Position numbers and translations under genes: made by a program
The notes under the pieces: generated by a model
What the model saw: the letters and a program-made list of their open reading frames with translations, nothing else
Told to the model about the DNA's origin: nothing
The model's database searches: none
Assembly (NCBI RefSeq): GCF_900108085.1
Contig: NZ_FNVR01000003.1
Span: forward strand, 248,001-312,000
Length of the DNA: 64,000 bases
Direction: 5' to 3'
From: Algoriphagus boritolerans DSM 17298 = JCM 18970
GTDB taxonomy: Bacteria; Bacteroidota; Bacteroidia; Cytophagales; Cyclobacteriaceae
In this document: positions 25,512-34,757 of the stretch, in pieces
Layout: each line of letters begins with the position of its first letter
How positions within the stretch are numbered: position 1 is the stretch's first letter

Positions 25512-27478
25512 AGAGAAAGTAGTTTTTTAAGTTGGTTGATATTACCACCGGTTTTTACAAGTTCACGCTCAAGTTTTCGAGTATTTTTTTGTCGGAGTTT
25601 GGTCAGTTGAATCATGAGATTTTCAAGGTTGATCAAGTGTCCTTCGGCTACCTCATAGTCAGTGGTTTCCAAAAGCCCTTGGTATTCATACTTTGAAAGG
25701 GTGATGGCAGCCTGATAGAGATTTCGCTGTTCCAAAATCTCAAAGTCGGTTTCGAAAGTAAATGGATCAAACGTTTTCACAGTGAACATTTCGGTAATTT
25801 GATCATTCAGATTCACGACTTTTTCCAAATCCCCCATTCTATTGGTGGTAAACTGAAGCAGGTCCACAATTACATCACCTTGCGTGGCCTTCGACTCAAA
25901 GGACTCCAGTTGATTGTATTGATCCAGAAGTGCCTGATACTGACCGGAGGCCAGGTTGTTATAAAATGCCTCCACCAGTTCCCGGTGCTCCTGAGAGTCG
26001 AACTCCAAGCTGGAATAAAGGCTATCAACTTTACGTTTTCGATCCAAAATGGACTTCTCTATGCTTGCCAGGTTCTGATTTTGTCGGAATGCCTGTTGCT
26101 GTCTGTTGATGAATGCATCAAAGCCTCTAAACTTTTCCAGTTCGGCTTTCAAGTAGGTATTCAGATCGTCTGCCAAGCCCTTGGAGTTCTTGTATAGGTT
26201 GTAGGTCAGTGTCCTTTCGAGTGGTTTTGATTGAAACTCGTAAGAAATGGTTTCAACTTCCGGAAGCAAATCATCTACATTTTTTCTCAAATAAGCCTGA
26301 TCGAAATAGTTGATTTCACCCGATTCGATGGTATTCAGGATAGGTTCCAGCTTTACCAGTTTTGCTTTTACATATTCCAAATAGGCCACGGTAAATGCCA
26401 GAGAATCGGATGAATTTTGATTTAGCTTCAAAAAATTGGAGTTGGAAGCCAAGTCCAGAAATGACTTCAATTGCCCATAGAGCTCCAACGATTCGTCAAA
26501 ACTTTCCAGATCAGCTTCGGAAAGATCATACCTGAATCTTCGGGTCTGAATCGGTGATTTCACCAATTTTCCATCTTCCAAAAACCGGTCGTCTTCAAAT
26601 TTCAGAATTCGAACCAATGCATCCTCCAGTAGCCTTGTCCCACTGAATTGTTGACGATATTCCTTACTTTGCTCTGCAAAACCATCGTTGAAAGTCAATC
26701 CAAAAAATTGTTCTGAAAGCGAATATTCGACCTCGAAGCCCTGATCAAGAGAATCCAATTTCTCAATCGCATCGAAAAAAACGACCTCTTCGAGCTTTTC
26801 ACCCGTAACTTGATTGTTTTTTTGAAGGCCAATCAAAAATCCATTTTCATACCTTCTGATTTCTTTCATCCCCAACCCGTCTTCCAGGTATTCAAATTCC
26901 CAGGCACCATCCATCAGCCCTTCGGAATTGAGGTTTCCGGATATCTTGTAATATTCAGTCGGCCTGGAGTTTTCAAACAGTACCCTTCCTGTCAGGCGAT
27001 CCTCTGAAAACATCAAATTACCGGTTCGGAATGTCTCTAAATAGGCTTCGTTCAACCAGGTTTTTTCCGAATAATTCAAAATGCCGTCGAGCCGGCCATC
27101 CGAATAATTAGAGTTCATCTCCGAAACTTTGCTGTCGAGATTCCCGACGATCTGCCTGTCTTTGACATCTTCCACCTGAATTCGATGCTCCTCCAGCCTA
27201 TAGTTCCAGGCATTCACTTTTTTGTAGGCATCATAATCCCCCTTCACATCCAGCTTCACCAAATTATCCTTGGTGAGACTGTCCAGCTTTTTATAGGTGA
27301 ATGAAAATGGTCCATCCAAAATGGGTTCATTTTCAGGAGTTAAATAGTAGGTAAATTTTGCTATTCCCCTGAGCTGATTAAATGTGTACCCACCTTGATA
27401 GGGCTTTAAATCCTGCGCTTGGCTATGCTGACCGAGTATAAAAAAAATGGTAAAAACCAATCCAAATTGAAATTTCAT
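25508..27478 (-). CDS. Large secreted protein of unknown function
   Basis: 656 aa, signal peptide about 1-21 (FTIFFILGQHSQAQ). The first ~300 residues are beta-rich with MORN-like turns (SDGRLDGILNYSEKTW, SEGLMDGAWEFEYLEDG), suggesting a beta-hairpin repeat domain; the last ~350 are helical with coiled-coil character. I do not recognise a named family. It is coupled to the DUF2490 gene downstream and is the first gene of the pair. The gap upstream (27479-27853) is AT-rich. Confidence 0.75.
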   Translation of the reverse strand: MKFQFGLVFTIFFILGQHSQAQDLKPYQGGYTFNQLRGIAKFTYYLTPENEPILDGPFSFTYKKLDSLTKDNLVKLDVKGDYDAYKKVNAWNYRLEEHRIQVEDVKDRQIVGNLDSKVSEMNSNYSDGRLDGILNYSEKTWLNEAYLETFRTGNLMFSEDRLTGRVLFENSRPTEYYKISGNLNSEGLMDGAWEFEYLEDGLGMKEIRRYENGFLIGLQKNNQVTGEKLEEVVFFDAIEKLDSLDQGFEVEYSLSEQFFGLTFNDGFAEQSKEYRQQFSGTRLLEDALVRILKFEDDRFLEDGKLVKSPIQTRRFRYDLSEADLESFDESLELYGQLKSFLDLASNSNFLKLNQNSSDSLAFTVAYLEYVKAKLVKLEPILNTIESGEINYFDQAYLRKNVDDLLPEVETISYEFQSKPLERTLTYNLYKNSKGLADDLNTYLKAELEKFRGFDAFINRQQQAFRQNQNLASIEKSILDRKRKVDSLYSSLEFDSQEHRELVEAFYNNLASGQYQALLDQYNQLESFESKATQGDVIVDLLQFTTNRMGDLEKVVNLNDQITEMFTVKTFDPFTFETDFEILEQRNLYQAAITLSKYEYQGLLETTDYEVAEGHLINLENLMIQLTKLRQKNTRKLERELVKTGGNINQLKKLLSL

Positions 27479-27853
27479 ACGCTTTGGAAGTCAAATACTT
27501 TGCCAAATAAAATTCTGAAATCATTGACAAAATTAATGGAAAACGATTGAAATACGATCTTTTTATATAAAATACAATGAATCATTTGAAAATGTTATAT
27601 TATTTAAAATAATATTTCGTGAAAACTGGAAAATTAATTGTTAGGAATAGCTATTTACTCCCGGTGAGTTATTATCAAGGAGAAAATTGGGTAAACTTGT
27701 AGATTTTATCAACAAATCTCCACACTTTATCAACGGACCTTTGCCAAAACCACGTAATCCAAGATTCTCAAGTGATTGTAACATCCTATATAAAATGGGT
27801 TGCAATAAGGCAACGTGGATTTGGGACCACCAAACAAGATTTTTTGGGTAAAT
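27479..27853. promoter_or_regulatory. AT-rich upstream region of the secreted-protein/DUF2490 pair
   Basis: 375 bases without a gene. On the minus strand TAATTTTG (27528-27535), about 50 bases before the start at 27478, fits the Bacteroidota -7 element TAnnTTTG; no clear TTTG -33 element is found. The remainder near the MATE stop shows no hairpin with a T run. Confidence 0.3.
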
Positions 27854-29233
27854 TTACACCTCTTTCAATTTCCACCTCCCCTTCTTGAAGAAATACAGGG
27901 AAACCAAGGCATGAAAGGAATGACAAAATGCAATTGCGATAAAGATCCCCAGGTATTTCAATCCCATTGGAAATGCAAGAAAATAGGCTAAAGGCACTTC
28001 CATAGCCAAAAGAACTCCTGTATTGATCCAAGCTGGAGTGCGGGTATCCCCAGCCCCATTGAATGCCTGCGTGAGTACCATCCCAACCGCGAAAAACACA
28101 TACCCAATTGAAATCACCCAAAGTCCCTGGGCAGCAATAGCTTGAACCTCAGGAATATCGGTAAAGAATCCAGCGAGTTGCTGGTTGAAAAGCAGGTAGA
28201 TTCCAGTGACCGAAGCCATGAAGATTACATTATATCGGGTAGTCAACCAAACCGCCTTTTCGGCACGATCGACCTCTTTAGCACCTAGATTCTGGCCAAC
28301 CAGTGTTGCCGCAGCACCGGAAAGTCCCCAGGCTGGCAAAATAGTGAAAATCAGTACCCGAAATGCAATCGTATACCCAGCCAAGGCCGCAGAGCCAAAC
28401 TCGGCATTCATTCGCGTCAAGGCTACCCAGGAAATCGAATCAATCAGAAACTGACCCATTCCACCCAAAGAGAGATCAATGATTTTTTTGATGGTTTCCC
28501 ATTTGACAACTAGATTTTGGCGAAGAATTTTGAGTTTATGTTTTCCGTTGAATAAATGATAAAACTGATAGACCACACCGATGCTTCTTCCGAAAGTCGT
28601 TGCAATGGCTGCTCCGTCCAAACCAAAACCCGCCCAACTTCCGATTCCGAATATCAAAAGCGGATCAAGGACAATGTTCAAACCATTGGCAATCCAAAGC
28701 GAACGCATCGCCAAGTGGGCCTGACCAGCTCCCCGGAAAGCACCATTGATCAGGAATAACAGCATGATCGCTGTATTCCCTGCGAAAACTATTCGGGCAT
28801 AGTTGGTACCTGACTTCACCACGGCTTCCTCAGCACCCATTACCCGGAGTAGGTCCTCGGCAAAAAACCATCCACCCAAGCCAAGAAAAATGGAAATGAT
28901 CATTCCCACCACTAGCAGTTGAAAAGTCGCCGTTCCGGCTTCCTTGTATTCCTTTTCACCAAATCGTCTTGAAATCAGTGCTGTTCCAGCCATACTAATC
29001 CCAAATCCAATGGCGTAAGTCAACACGATAACCGACTCGGTCAATCCGACGGTGGCAATCGCATGCTCACCAAGCTTGGCTACAAAGAAGATATCCACCA
29101 CCGCAAAGGCCGATTCCATCATCATCTCCAAGATCATGGGAATCGCCAAAACGAAAATGGCCGTCTTAAGCGGCAGACTGGTAAAATCCTGCTCTTTACC
29201 GAGAATTGCATCTTTGATCAGTTGCCAGGTCAT
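27854..29233 (-). CDS. MATE-family multidrug efflux transporter
   Basis: 459 aa with about twelve membrane helices in two halves, the standard MATE/NorM layout. Segments such as FVLAIPMILEMMMESAFAVV in the first half and GAGDTRTPAWINTGVL in the second half are typical. It exports cationic drugs or metabolites across the inner membrane in exchange for Na+ or H+. Monocistronic: a terminator lies upstream of it (after the ligase gene). Confidence 0.9.
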   Translation of the reverse strand: MTWQLIKDAILGKEQDFTSLPLKTAIFVLAIPMILEMMMESAFAVVDIFFVAKLGEHAIATVGLTESVIVLTYAIGFGISMAGTALISRRFGEKEYKEAGTATFQLLVVGMIISIFLGLGGWFFAEDLLRVMGAEEAVVKSGTNYARIVFAGNTAIMLLFLINGAFRGAGQAHLAMRSLWIANGLNIVLDPLLIFGIGSWAGFGLDGAAIATTFGRSIGVVYQFYHLFNGKHKLKILRQNLVVKWETIKKIIDLSLGGMGQFLIDSISWVALTRMNAEFGSAALAGYTIAFRVLIFTILPAWGLSGAAATLVGQNLGAKEVDRAEKAVWLTTRYNVIFMASVTGIYLLFNQQLAGFFTDIPEVQAIAAQGLWVISIGYVFFAVGMVLTQAFNGAGDTRTPAWINTGVLLAMEVPLAYFLAFPMGLKYLGIFIAIAFCHSFHALVSLYFFKKGRWKLKEV

Positions 29234-29340
29234 GTGAATTGAAAAATTAGAAGATTCTAAAATTGAAAGATTGGAAAATTTACTGTGTTGAGCGATCCCA
29301 GGACTTCATTTTCAAAATTACCGAGGGGCAAAAAAACAAA

Positions 29341-29365
29341 AAAAACCGCGATTTGCGGTTTTTTT
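29341..29365 (-). terminator. Terminator after the acyl-CoA ligase gene
   Basis: AAAAACCGC / GCGGTTTTT stem with A/T runs on both sides, 165 bases past the stop of the minus-strand ligase gene and before the MATE gene. Works in either direction by sequence. Confidence 0.75.
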
Positions 29366-29529
29366 AGAATTATGATTTTATTCGATTTTGTATTTCTGCC
29401 AATTTGAAAAATAGAGCGGTTTATTGGAGGAAGTGAGACTAGTATCTAATTTTCAAGACTTCTTCCGTTTGCGGTCTGCGGTCTTCAATCTCTTGATTCA
29501 TTACTTGCCAGCAGAATTGTATTACCTTC

Positions 29530-31233
29530 TTATATAGTCGATTTTTCCGTTTTAATTCCCAATTTTTCCATGTGCGCTTCTTTAATCTTCCGACGAAGGA
29601 TTTTGCCCACGTTTGATTTTGGAAGCTCATCGATAAAGTAAACCTCTTTCGGTACTTTATAACTGGTCAGGGAATTTTTGCAATGATCTATTACTTTTTC
29701 TGACGTGACCGAACTCTCCTTTTTGACTACGTATGCGACTACTTTCTCGGTTGACTTTGGATCCGGCATGCCGATTACTCCTACCTCAATTACCCCCGGA
29801 CATGAAGCAATCACATCTTCGACCTCGTTGGGATAGACATTGAATCCGGATACCAGAATCATTTCTTTCTTTCGGTCTACGATTTTGAAAAATCCGTCGG
29901 CATCCATCACACCGATATCTCCTGACTTGAACCATTCGCCATGCATCACAATTTCAGTTTCCTCCGGGCGGTTCCAATAGCCTTTCATCACCTGAGGGCC
30001 TTTGATGAGAATCTCTCCCCGCTCTCCCAGAGGAAGCGGAGTACCTGCATCATCTGCGATCATCATTTCAGTATTTGGCAACGGAACTCCAATGGTTCCG
30101 ATTCGCTCGGTCCCATCGATGGGATTACAGGAAGCAACAGGAGAAGTTTCGGTAAGACCATATCCTTCTGCCAAAGGGACACCGGTCACAGCTTTCCACT
30201 TTTCTGCGGTCGCTTTTTGCACCGCCATACCCCCACCGACTGCAATTTTCAATCCTGAAAAATCAAGTGACTTAAACGCTTCCTGATTGAGCAGACCATT
30301 GAAAAGCGTATTCACTCCTGTCATGACGGTAAACTTCTTTTTGGCTAACTCTCCAATAAAGCCCTTCATGTCTCGCGGATTGGTAATCAAGACATTATGA
30401 GCACCTATTTTAAACATCGCAAGACAGTTGACCGTCAACGCAAAGATATGATACAGCGGCAAGGCTGTAATGACAATCTCTTCACGCTCCTTTAGCTTTG
30501 GTTTCATCCAAGCGGAGATTTGCTGCATGTTAGCTACAATATTTCCATGCGTCAACTCGGCTCCCTTTGATACTCCTGTGGTCCCGCCGGTGTACTGAAG
30601 GAAGGCCGGATCGGACAAGCTCATCTTAGTGGGCTTGAAAGTAAATCCTGCACCTTTGGATAGCGTGGACTTAAAAGAAACCGAACCCGGCAGGGAAAAG
30701 GCAGGAACCATCTTTTTCACATGCTTTACCACCACATTGACTATAAATCCCTTTAAGCCACCCAAAAGATCCCCCAGCTCTGTAGTGATGATATGTTTTG
30801 CTTGAATTTCGGGTCTGATTTTCTCAAGATTTGACGCGAAATTTTCTACAATTACAATCACTTCTGCTCCAGAATCATTGAATTGATGCTTCATCTCAGC
30901 AGGGGTGTAGAGCGGATTGGTATTGACTACCACCATCCCGGCACGCAGCGCACCAAACATAGCCACCGGATATTGTAGAATATTCGGCATCTGAATGGCC
31001 ACGCGGGATCCCTTTTCAAGCTTCAAAACATGAGTCAGGTAGTTGGCAAACCGTTCGCTTAGCTTATCCAATTCAGAGAACGATATGGTTTTTCCCATGC
31101 ATTCAAAGGCCACCGCTGATCCAAACTTCTTTACACTCTCGTCAAAAAGATCAACAATGCTGGAGTACGCTTTGTAGTCCACTTCCTTGTCAACTGAAGC
31201 AGGATACTGTTTGTGCCATGAAAAATCGGTCAT
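29530..31233 (-). CDS. Long-chain acyl-CoA ligase (FadD type)
   Basis: 567 aa adenylate-forming enzyme. The P-loop-like motif YTGGTTGVSKGAELTH (near residue 215), GYGLTETSP, and SGDIGVMDADGFFKIVDRKK with the C-terminal VGKILRRK catalytic Lys are all present. It activates fatty acids to acyl-CoA with ATP at the membrane, feeding beta-oxidation. The acyl-CoA dehydrogenase gene lies 75 bases upstream on the same strand, so the two form a fatty-acid degradation unit. Confidence 0.92.
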   Translation of the reverse strand: MTDFSWHKQYPASVDKEVDYKAYSSIVDLFDESVKKFGSAVAFECMGKTISFSELDKLSERFANYLTHVLKLEKGSRVAIQMPNILQYPVAMFGALRAGMVVVNTNPLYTPAEMKHQFNDSGAEVIVIVENFASNLEKIRPEIQAKHIITTELGDLLGGLKGFIVNVVVKHVKKMVPAFSLPGSVSFKSTLSKGAGFTFKPTKMSLSDPAFLQYTGGTTGVSKGAELTHGNIVANMQQISAWMKPKLKEREEIVITALPLYHIFALTVNCLAMFKIGAHNVLITNPRDMKGFIGELAKKKFTVMTGVNTLFNGLLNQEAFKSLDFSGLKIAVGGGMAVQKATAEKWKAVTGVPLAEGYGLTETSPVASCNPIDGTERIGTIGVPLPNTEMMIADDAGTPLPLGERGEILIKGPQVMKGYWNRPEETEIVMHGEWFKSGDIGVMDADGFFKIVDRKKEMILVSGFNVYPNEVEDVIASCPGVIEVGVIGMPDPKSTEKVVAYVVKKESSVTSEKVIDHCKNSLTSYKVPKEVYFIDELPKSNVGKILRRKIKEAHMEKLGIKTEKSTI

Positions 31234-31308
31234 ATCAGTGGTCTTTTGGGTGATTTATTAGATCCTCCAATTACTAAAATTAATCGAGCTTAGCCAAAAT
31301 ATTTCTGT

Positions 31309-32466
31309 CTATTGAAGAATTTTTCGGGCAATCAATTCCTTCATGATTTCATTCGTTCCTGCATAGATTCGTTGGACCCGGGCATCGGCATAGGCCCGGG
31401 CCACCCCATACTCCCACATGTAGCCATATCCCCCGTGAAGCTGCACACACTCATCCGCTACTTTGCATTGCAGCTCGGTCATGTTGTATTTGGCTGCAGA
31501 AGCCATGGCAGAGTCAAGTTTCCTGTCATTATGCAGCAAAACCAAATAATCACAATAAATACGTCCCTGTTCCAATGCAGCAGTCATTTCGGCCAGTTTG
31601 AATCGGGTATTTTGAAAATCGGAAATGCTTTTCCCAAAGGCTTTTCGCTCCTTGACATAGTCAATCGTCGCCATCAGCATGTATTCTCCCAAGGCCACCG
31701 CAGCCAAGGCCACCACCAAACGCTCCTGTGCAAGTTCGGTCATGAGGTATTTGAAGCCTTCGCCTGCTTTTCCGAGCAGGTTTTCCTTTGGCACCTTGAC
31801 ATCTTCAAAAAACAATTCACAGGTATCCTGCGCATGCAGCCCGACTTTTTCGAAAGGAATCCCCTTGGTAAACCCCGGCATGTCTTTATCAATCACCAAC
31901 AAGCTGATTCCTTTGGCTCCTTTGCCTGGATCAGTTTTGACAGCCACTACCACTACATCCGAAAGCCAACCATTGGTGATAAACGTTTTGGAACCATTGA
32001 CCAAATAATGATCCCCCTGATCGATTGCGCTGGTGCGCATGCCCTGAAGATCGGATCCCGCACCCGGTTCAGTCATTGCCACAGCTCCGATATATTCACC
32101 TGTAACCATTTTTGGAATATAGTTCTTCTTCATTTCCTCGGTTCCGTAATGAAGCATATAGGGCATGACGATGTCAGAATGAAGCGGAAATCCGATGGCC
32201 GGTCCGGAACAACCACTCAATCCCAACTCCTCGATAAGGATGGCATTGTATCGGAAATCCTGAATATTCATCCCACCGAGATTTTCGGGCGCTTGCATCC
32301 CCAGAAATCCATTCTCTCCCAGCTTGAGCCAGGCTTCCCGGGAAACCATTTTTTGTTTTTCCCATTCGGCATTGAATGGAGAAATTTCTTTAGCAATAAA
32401 TGCTTTAACACTCTCACGAAAGAGATCATGCTCCTCATTAAAAAGTGATCTGTGAAGTCCGAACAT
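31309..32466 (-). CDS. Acyl-CoA dehydrogenase, long-chain type
   Basis: 385 aa from ATG 32466; the frame runs 13 codons further to a TTG, but family members start near MFGLHRSLF. The FAD motif VAMTEPGAGSDLQG and the C-terminal RIYAGTNEIMKELIARKIL are diagnostic. The Glu that is the base in medium-chain enzymes (IYEGT) is Ala here, as in long-chain enzymes where the base sits on helix G; the Glu of LGEYM is the candidate. It performs the first oxidation of fatty acyl-CoA and passes electrons to ETF. Paired with the ligase gene downstream. Confidence 0.92.
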   Translation of the reverse strand: MFGLHRSLFNEEHDLFRESVKAFIAKEISPFNAEWEKQKMVSREAWLKLGENGFLGMQAPENLGGMNIQDFRYNAILIEELGLSGCSGPAIGFPLHSDIVMPYMLHYGTEEMKKNYIPKMVTGEYIGAVAMTEPGAGSDLQGMRTSAIDQGDHYLVNGSKTFITNGWLSDVVVVAVKTDPGKGAKGISLLVIDKDMPGFTKGIPFEKVGLHAQDTCELFFEDVKVPKENLLGKAGEGFKYLMTELAQERLVVALAAVALGEYMLMATIDYVKERKAFGKSISDFQNTRFKLAEMTAALEQGRIYCDYLVLLHNDRKLDSAMASAAKYNMTELQCKVADECVQLHGGYGYMWEYGVARAYADARVQRIYAGTNEIMKELIARKILQ

Positions 32467-32608
32467 ATTTGGGTTTAGTTTTAGTATTTCTACAAAACTA
32501 GGCAAATAGAATGATTTCTATTTTGCCATTCATAAGACTAAACCAGAGGGGTTCTTGTATTTTATCTTTTTTTACTTTTTTCTGACTCACTTTGATCAAA
32601 AAACCTGC

Positions 32609-32820
32609 ATAAACCCGGATTATGCATCAGCAATTCTATTGCCTCCAATAATTGCTTCAAAATAAGTTAATAGGTTGCTGTTATCTCCCGATAGGTATCG
32701 GGATCACCCTAGCGGTGCTGTGCCTCAGTCGCCAAACAGCCTGATTTTATTACCATTACTGTCCTTCCCAGTATTCATCGGGACAGGCTGTAACGAAGCC
32801 TAAAAAAAATCCGGATTAAA
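32609..32820. repeat. Dispersed MITE-like repeat, copy B
   Basis: Second copy of the ~205-bp element. Its ends form an inverted repeat (TAAACCCGGATTA at the left, TTTTATCCGG-like AATCCGGATTAAA at the right). Inner palindromes CCCGATAGGTATCGGG and the CATCGGGACAGGC region are conserved. It lies upstream of the acyl-CoA dehydrogenase, about 140 bases before its start; the rest of 32467-32922 shows nothing else. Confidence 0.9.
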
Positions 32821-32922
32821 TGACCGAACTCAGCGAAAATAGCCTGCTCGTATGATACTAGATCTTCGTAAAAAAGAACTATCAATGGAAACGGGGAGCA
32901 ATCGGGTTTTAACCTAAAAAGC

Positions 32923-32954
32923 AAGAGCTCCGAACCTTACGATCCGGAGCTCTT
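32923..32954 (-). terminator. Terminator-like hairpin after the secreted protein gene
   Basis: AAGAGCTCCG / CGGAGCTCTT perfect 10-bp stem, 20 bases past the stop of the minus-strand gene, followed on that strand by a T-containing stretch. Confidence 0.7.
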
Positions 32955-32974
32955 CTACAACAGGCTGGTTTTGA

Positions 32975-33565
32975 TTACTCAAAGTATAGCGTCTTGCTTC
33001 TGCCGTTGGCGTCCTTTACATAAATGTAAACATCTTCAGGCGAAACTCCCTGCAACTTATAATTTTTACGGAAGCCCTCAGGCGTGGTGATTTCTTCCTG
33101 ATGAATCAGCTTTTTGGTGCCTTCATGGCGGATTTCTACTTCGACACCGGGCTCACTTAGCCCAATCACGGCTAGGTTGACAGTATGCTCATCCACCATT
33201 TTTCCATAGGCCATCAGCGGCAGTTCAGAAATCGGAGTAGGCTTTTCAAAAGTGGCAACCGTATAGACCACTTCCTCTTCTTCAGTTGCTATCTTAATTT
33301 TATACTCACCACAAGGCATGTCGTTCAGGTTGTAAGGGATGATCATATCTCCGTTTCTTACGTTTACTTTACGCTGGTGTAGTTTTTTTCCTGATTGATC
33401 GAATAGCGAAACTTTTGCTTCGCCCACCCCTCCTTTAAGCAGGATGTTTACTTTTTTGAAATTTGCCTTTACGTTTGACAAGGCCATCAAATCGTCGGCG
33501 ACATTTGCTGCAAGGCTGCTAAAAGACAAGGCGCCTGCCAGTGCGAAAGTGAATAAGGTTTTCAT
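32975..33565 (-). CDS. Secreted beta-rich protein, unknown function
   Basis: 196 aa with a clear signal peptide (about 1-20, FALAGALSFSSLAA). The mature part is two likely Ig-like beta domains: one around residues 35-105 (KVSLFDQSGKKLHQRKV, NLNDMPCGEYKIKI), resembling the secretion-tail-like beta sandwich of Bacteroidota, and one around 120-195 ending ANGRSKTLYFE. No catalytic motif. It probably resides in the periplasm. It has its own terminator and a long upstream region (33566-34137). Confidence 0.75.
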   Translation of the reverse strand: MKTLFTFALAGALSFSSLAANVADDLMALSNVKANFKKVNILLKGGVGEAKVSLFDQSGKKLHQRKVNVRNGDMIIPYNLNDMPCGEYKIKIATEEEEVVYTVATFEKPTPISELPLMAYGKMVDEHTVNLAVIGLSEPGVEVEIRHEGTKKLIHQEEITTPEGFRKNYKLQGVSPEDVYIYVKDANGRSKTLYFE

Positions 33566-34137
33566 AAATGTGTTGGTTTAGTGTTGTGCTAGACCTTATG
33601 CGAAGCACATACCAACCCAGCTTTGGCACACACCAAGAGCTCAAATCACGTCCTATCGAATTAAATAAAATAAAGAAAGGAGACCATAGATCGTTTTGTT
33701 TTGGACACAATTTGATAACCTGACTTCGGTCGAATTTGGGATTTTTGGATTTTTCTGTCACATGAGCGGACAGATTTTCAAAAAATTGATTAAATCCCGG
33801 GTTACACTTTATTGTAACTTGTTAAGGAAATTTAATTTTAAAAATAATATAAGTACCTGAAAACAAATTGTTTGAAAACAAAAAATCTGTACGCTTCCGT
33901 ACAGGTTTTGTCCGAAAAGACACAGAATTTTTGATGTAAATCAATTCAGTTTTTAAAAAGAACCAGCCGGATTAAAACGCCTATCCAAAACCGACTCCTG
34001 CAAAAAGCGGTCAGAAGCCGATGTTGGTGAAAACATGATAACCTCAAAAGTGCAGGTAGGTGCTAGTAGTTTAAAATTGGTTTTTTTTTGCGAACGCAAA
34101 AGCACGGTAGAAACAGGTTTAATTCTTACTTTTAAAC
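33566..34137. other. 572-base divergent intergenic region
   Basis: Separates the minus-strand secreted protein from the plus-strand lipoprotein. It is AT-rich, contains one terminator-like hairpin (listed separately) and no convincing ORF. It must hold both promoters, but I cannot place them with confidence. Confidence 0.6.
33882..33909. terminator. Orphan terminator-like hairpin
   Basis: AAAATCTGTACG-CTTC-CGTACAGGTTTT, a 12-bp stem (one T-G pair) with a CTTC tetraloop and A/T flanks. It lies between two divergently transcribed genes, so it does not end either of them. It may end an unrecognised small RNA on either strand. Confidence 0.5.
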
Positions 34138-34752
34138 ATGATTTCGATGAATTTTTTACGGAAAATCAATTTCAAAAAAATCTCCCTAACTGCAGGTCTC
34201 TGCGTCGGGTACCTTTTGATCTTGATGACTTCTGCCTGCATTGACAGCGAAGATACGGGAATTCTGGAAGGCTGTCCAAGGCCGAAAGAGGCAGATGCGA
34301 CAGGCCTAAAGCAGGTATTTTTTAGTCCCTATCAGAACAATCGCTATTCAACCTCCTCTGATACAGTGCTTTTATCCCAGTTTGGATTCAATTTTGAATT
34401 GGAAATTCAGGAAAAAGAAAATCAAAATTCGGGGTCATTACCCGGTCAAGCTTTGGCACTAAGCTGTATACAGACCTATACGATTAGAAATATTTCAAAC
34501 ATTACTGTGGTACTTACTGAACCTTTTGCAGGCTTGCCAACCGGAACCGACATTGCTTATTTACTGATCACCCCTGATAAAAAACGAATTTCAGAGCTTA
34601 GGGAATTTGAAAATGTATCCGTTTACTTTGGCTCAAATCTGGAAATTACCCCTCCAAATTATTCTCGATTGAAGACCCGAACTTTTCTCTTTTTGAAAAA
34701 CGGAACCCGAACGTTCATCGATACTACATCCCCCTACCTCAAAACCAACTAA
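34138..34752 (+). CDS. Lipoprotein, unknown function
   Basis: 204 aa. A basic N terminus, a hydrophobic stretch and the lipobox LMTSAC (Cys ~34) mark a lipoprotein; an ATG three codons later (34147) is an equally good start. The mature part is beta-rich, with several aromatic and Thr-rich strands and two further Cys (ILEGC, LALSC) that could pair. No family recognised. It precedes the hydrolase gene by five bases and is therefore co-transcribed with it. Confidence 0.7.
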   Translation: MISMNFLRKINFKKISLTAGLCVGYLLILMTSACIDSEDTGILEGCPRPKEADATGLKQVFFSPYQNNRYSTSSDTVLLSQFGFNFELEIQEKENQNSGSLPGQALALSCIQTYTIRNISNITVVLTEPFAGLPTGTDIAYLLITPDKKRISELREFENVSVYFGSNLEITPPNYSRLKTRTFLFLKNGTRTFIDTTSPYLKTN

Positions 34753-34757
34753 CCGCT

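Noticed and set aside
31312..32448. 378-aa plus-strand ORF
   Set aside because: It is antisense to the clearly conserved acyl-CoA dehydrogenase and its translation looks random.
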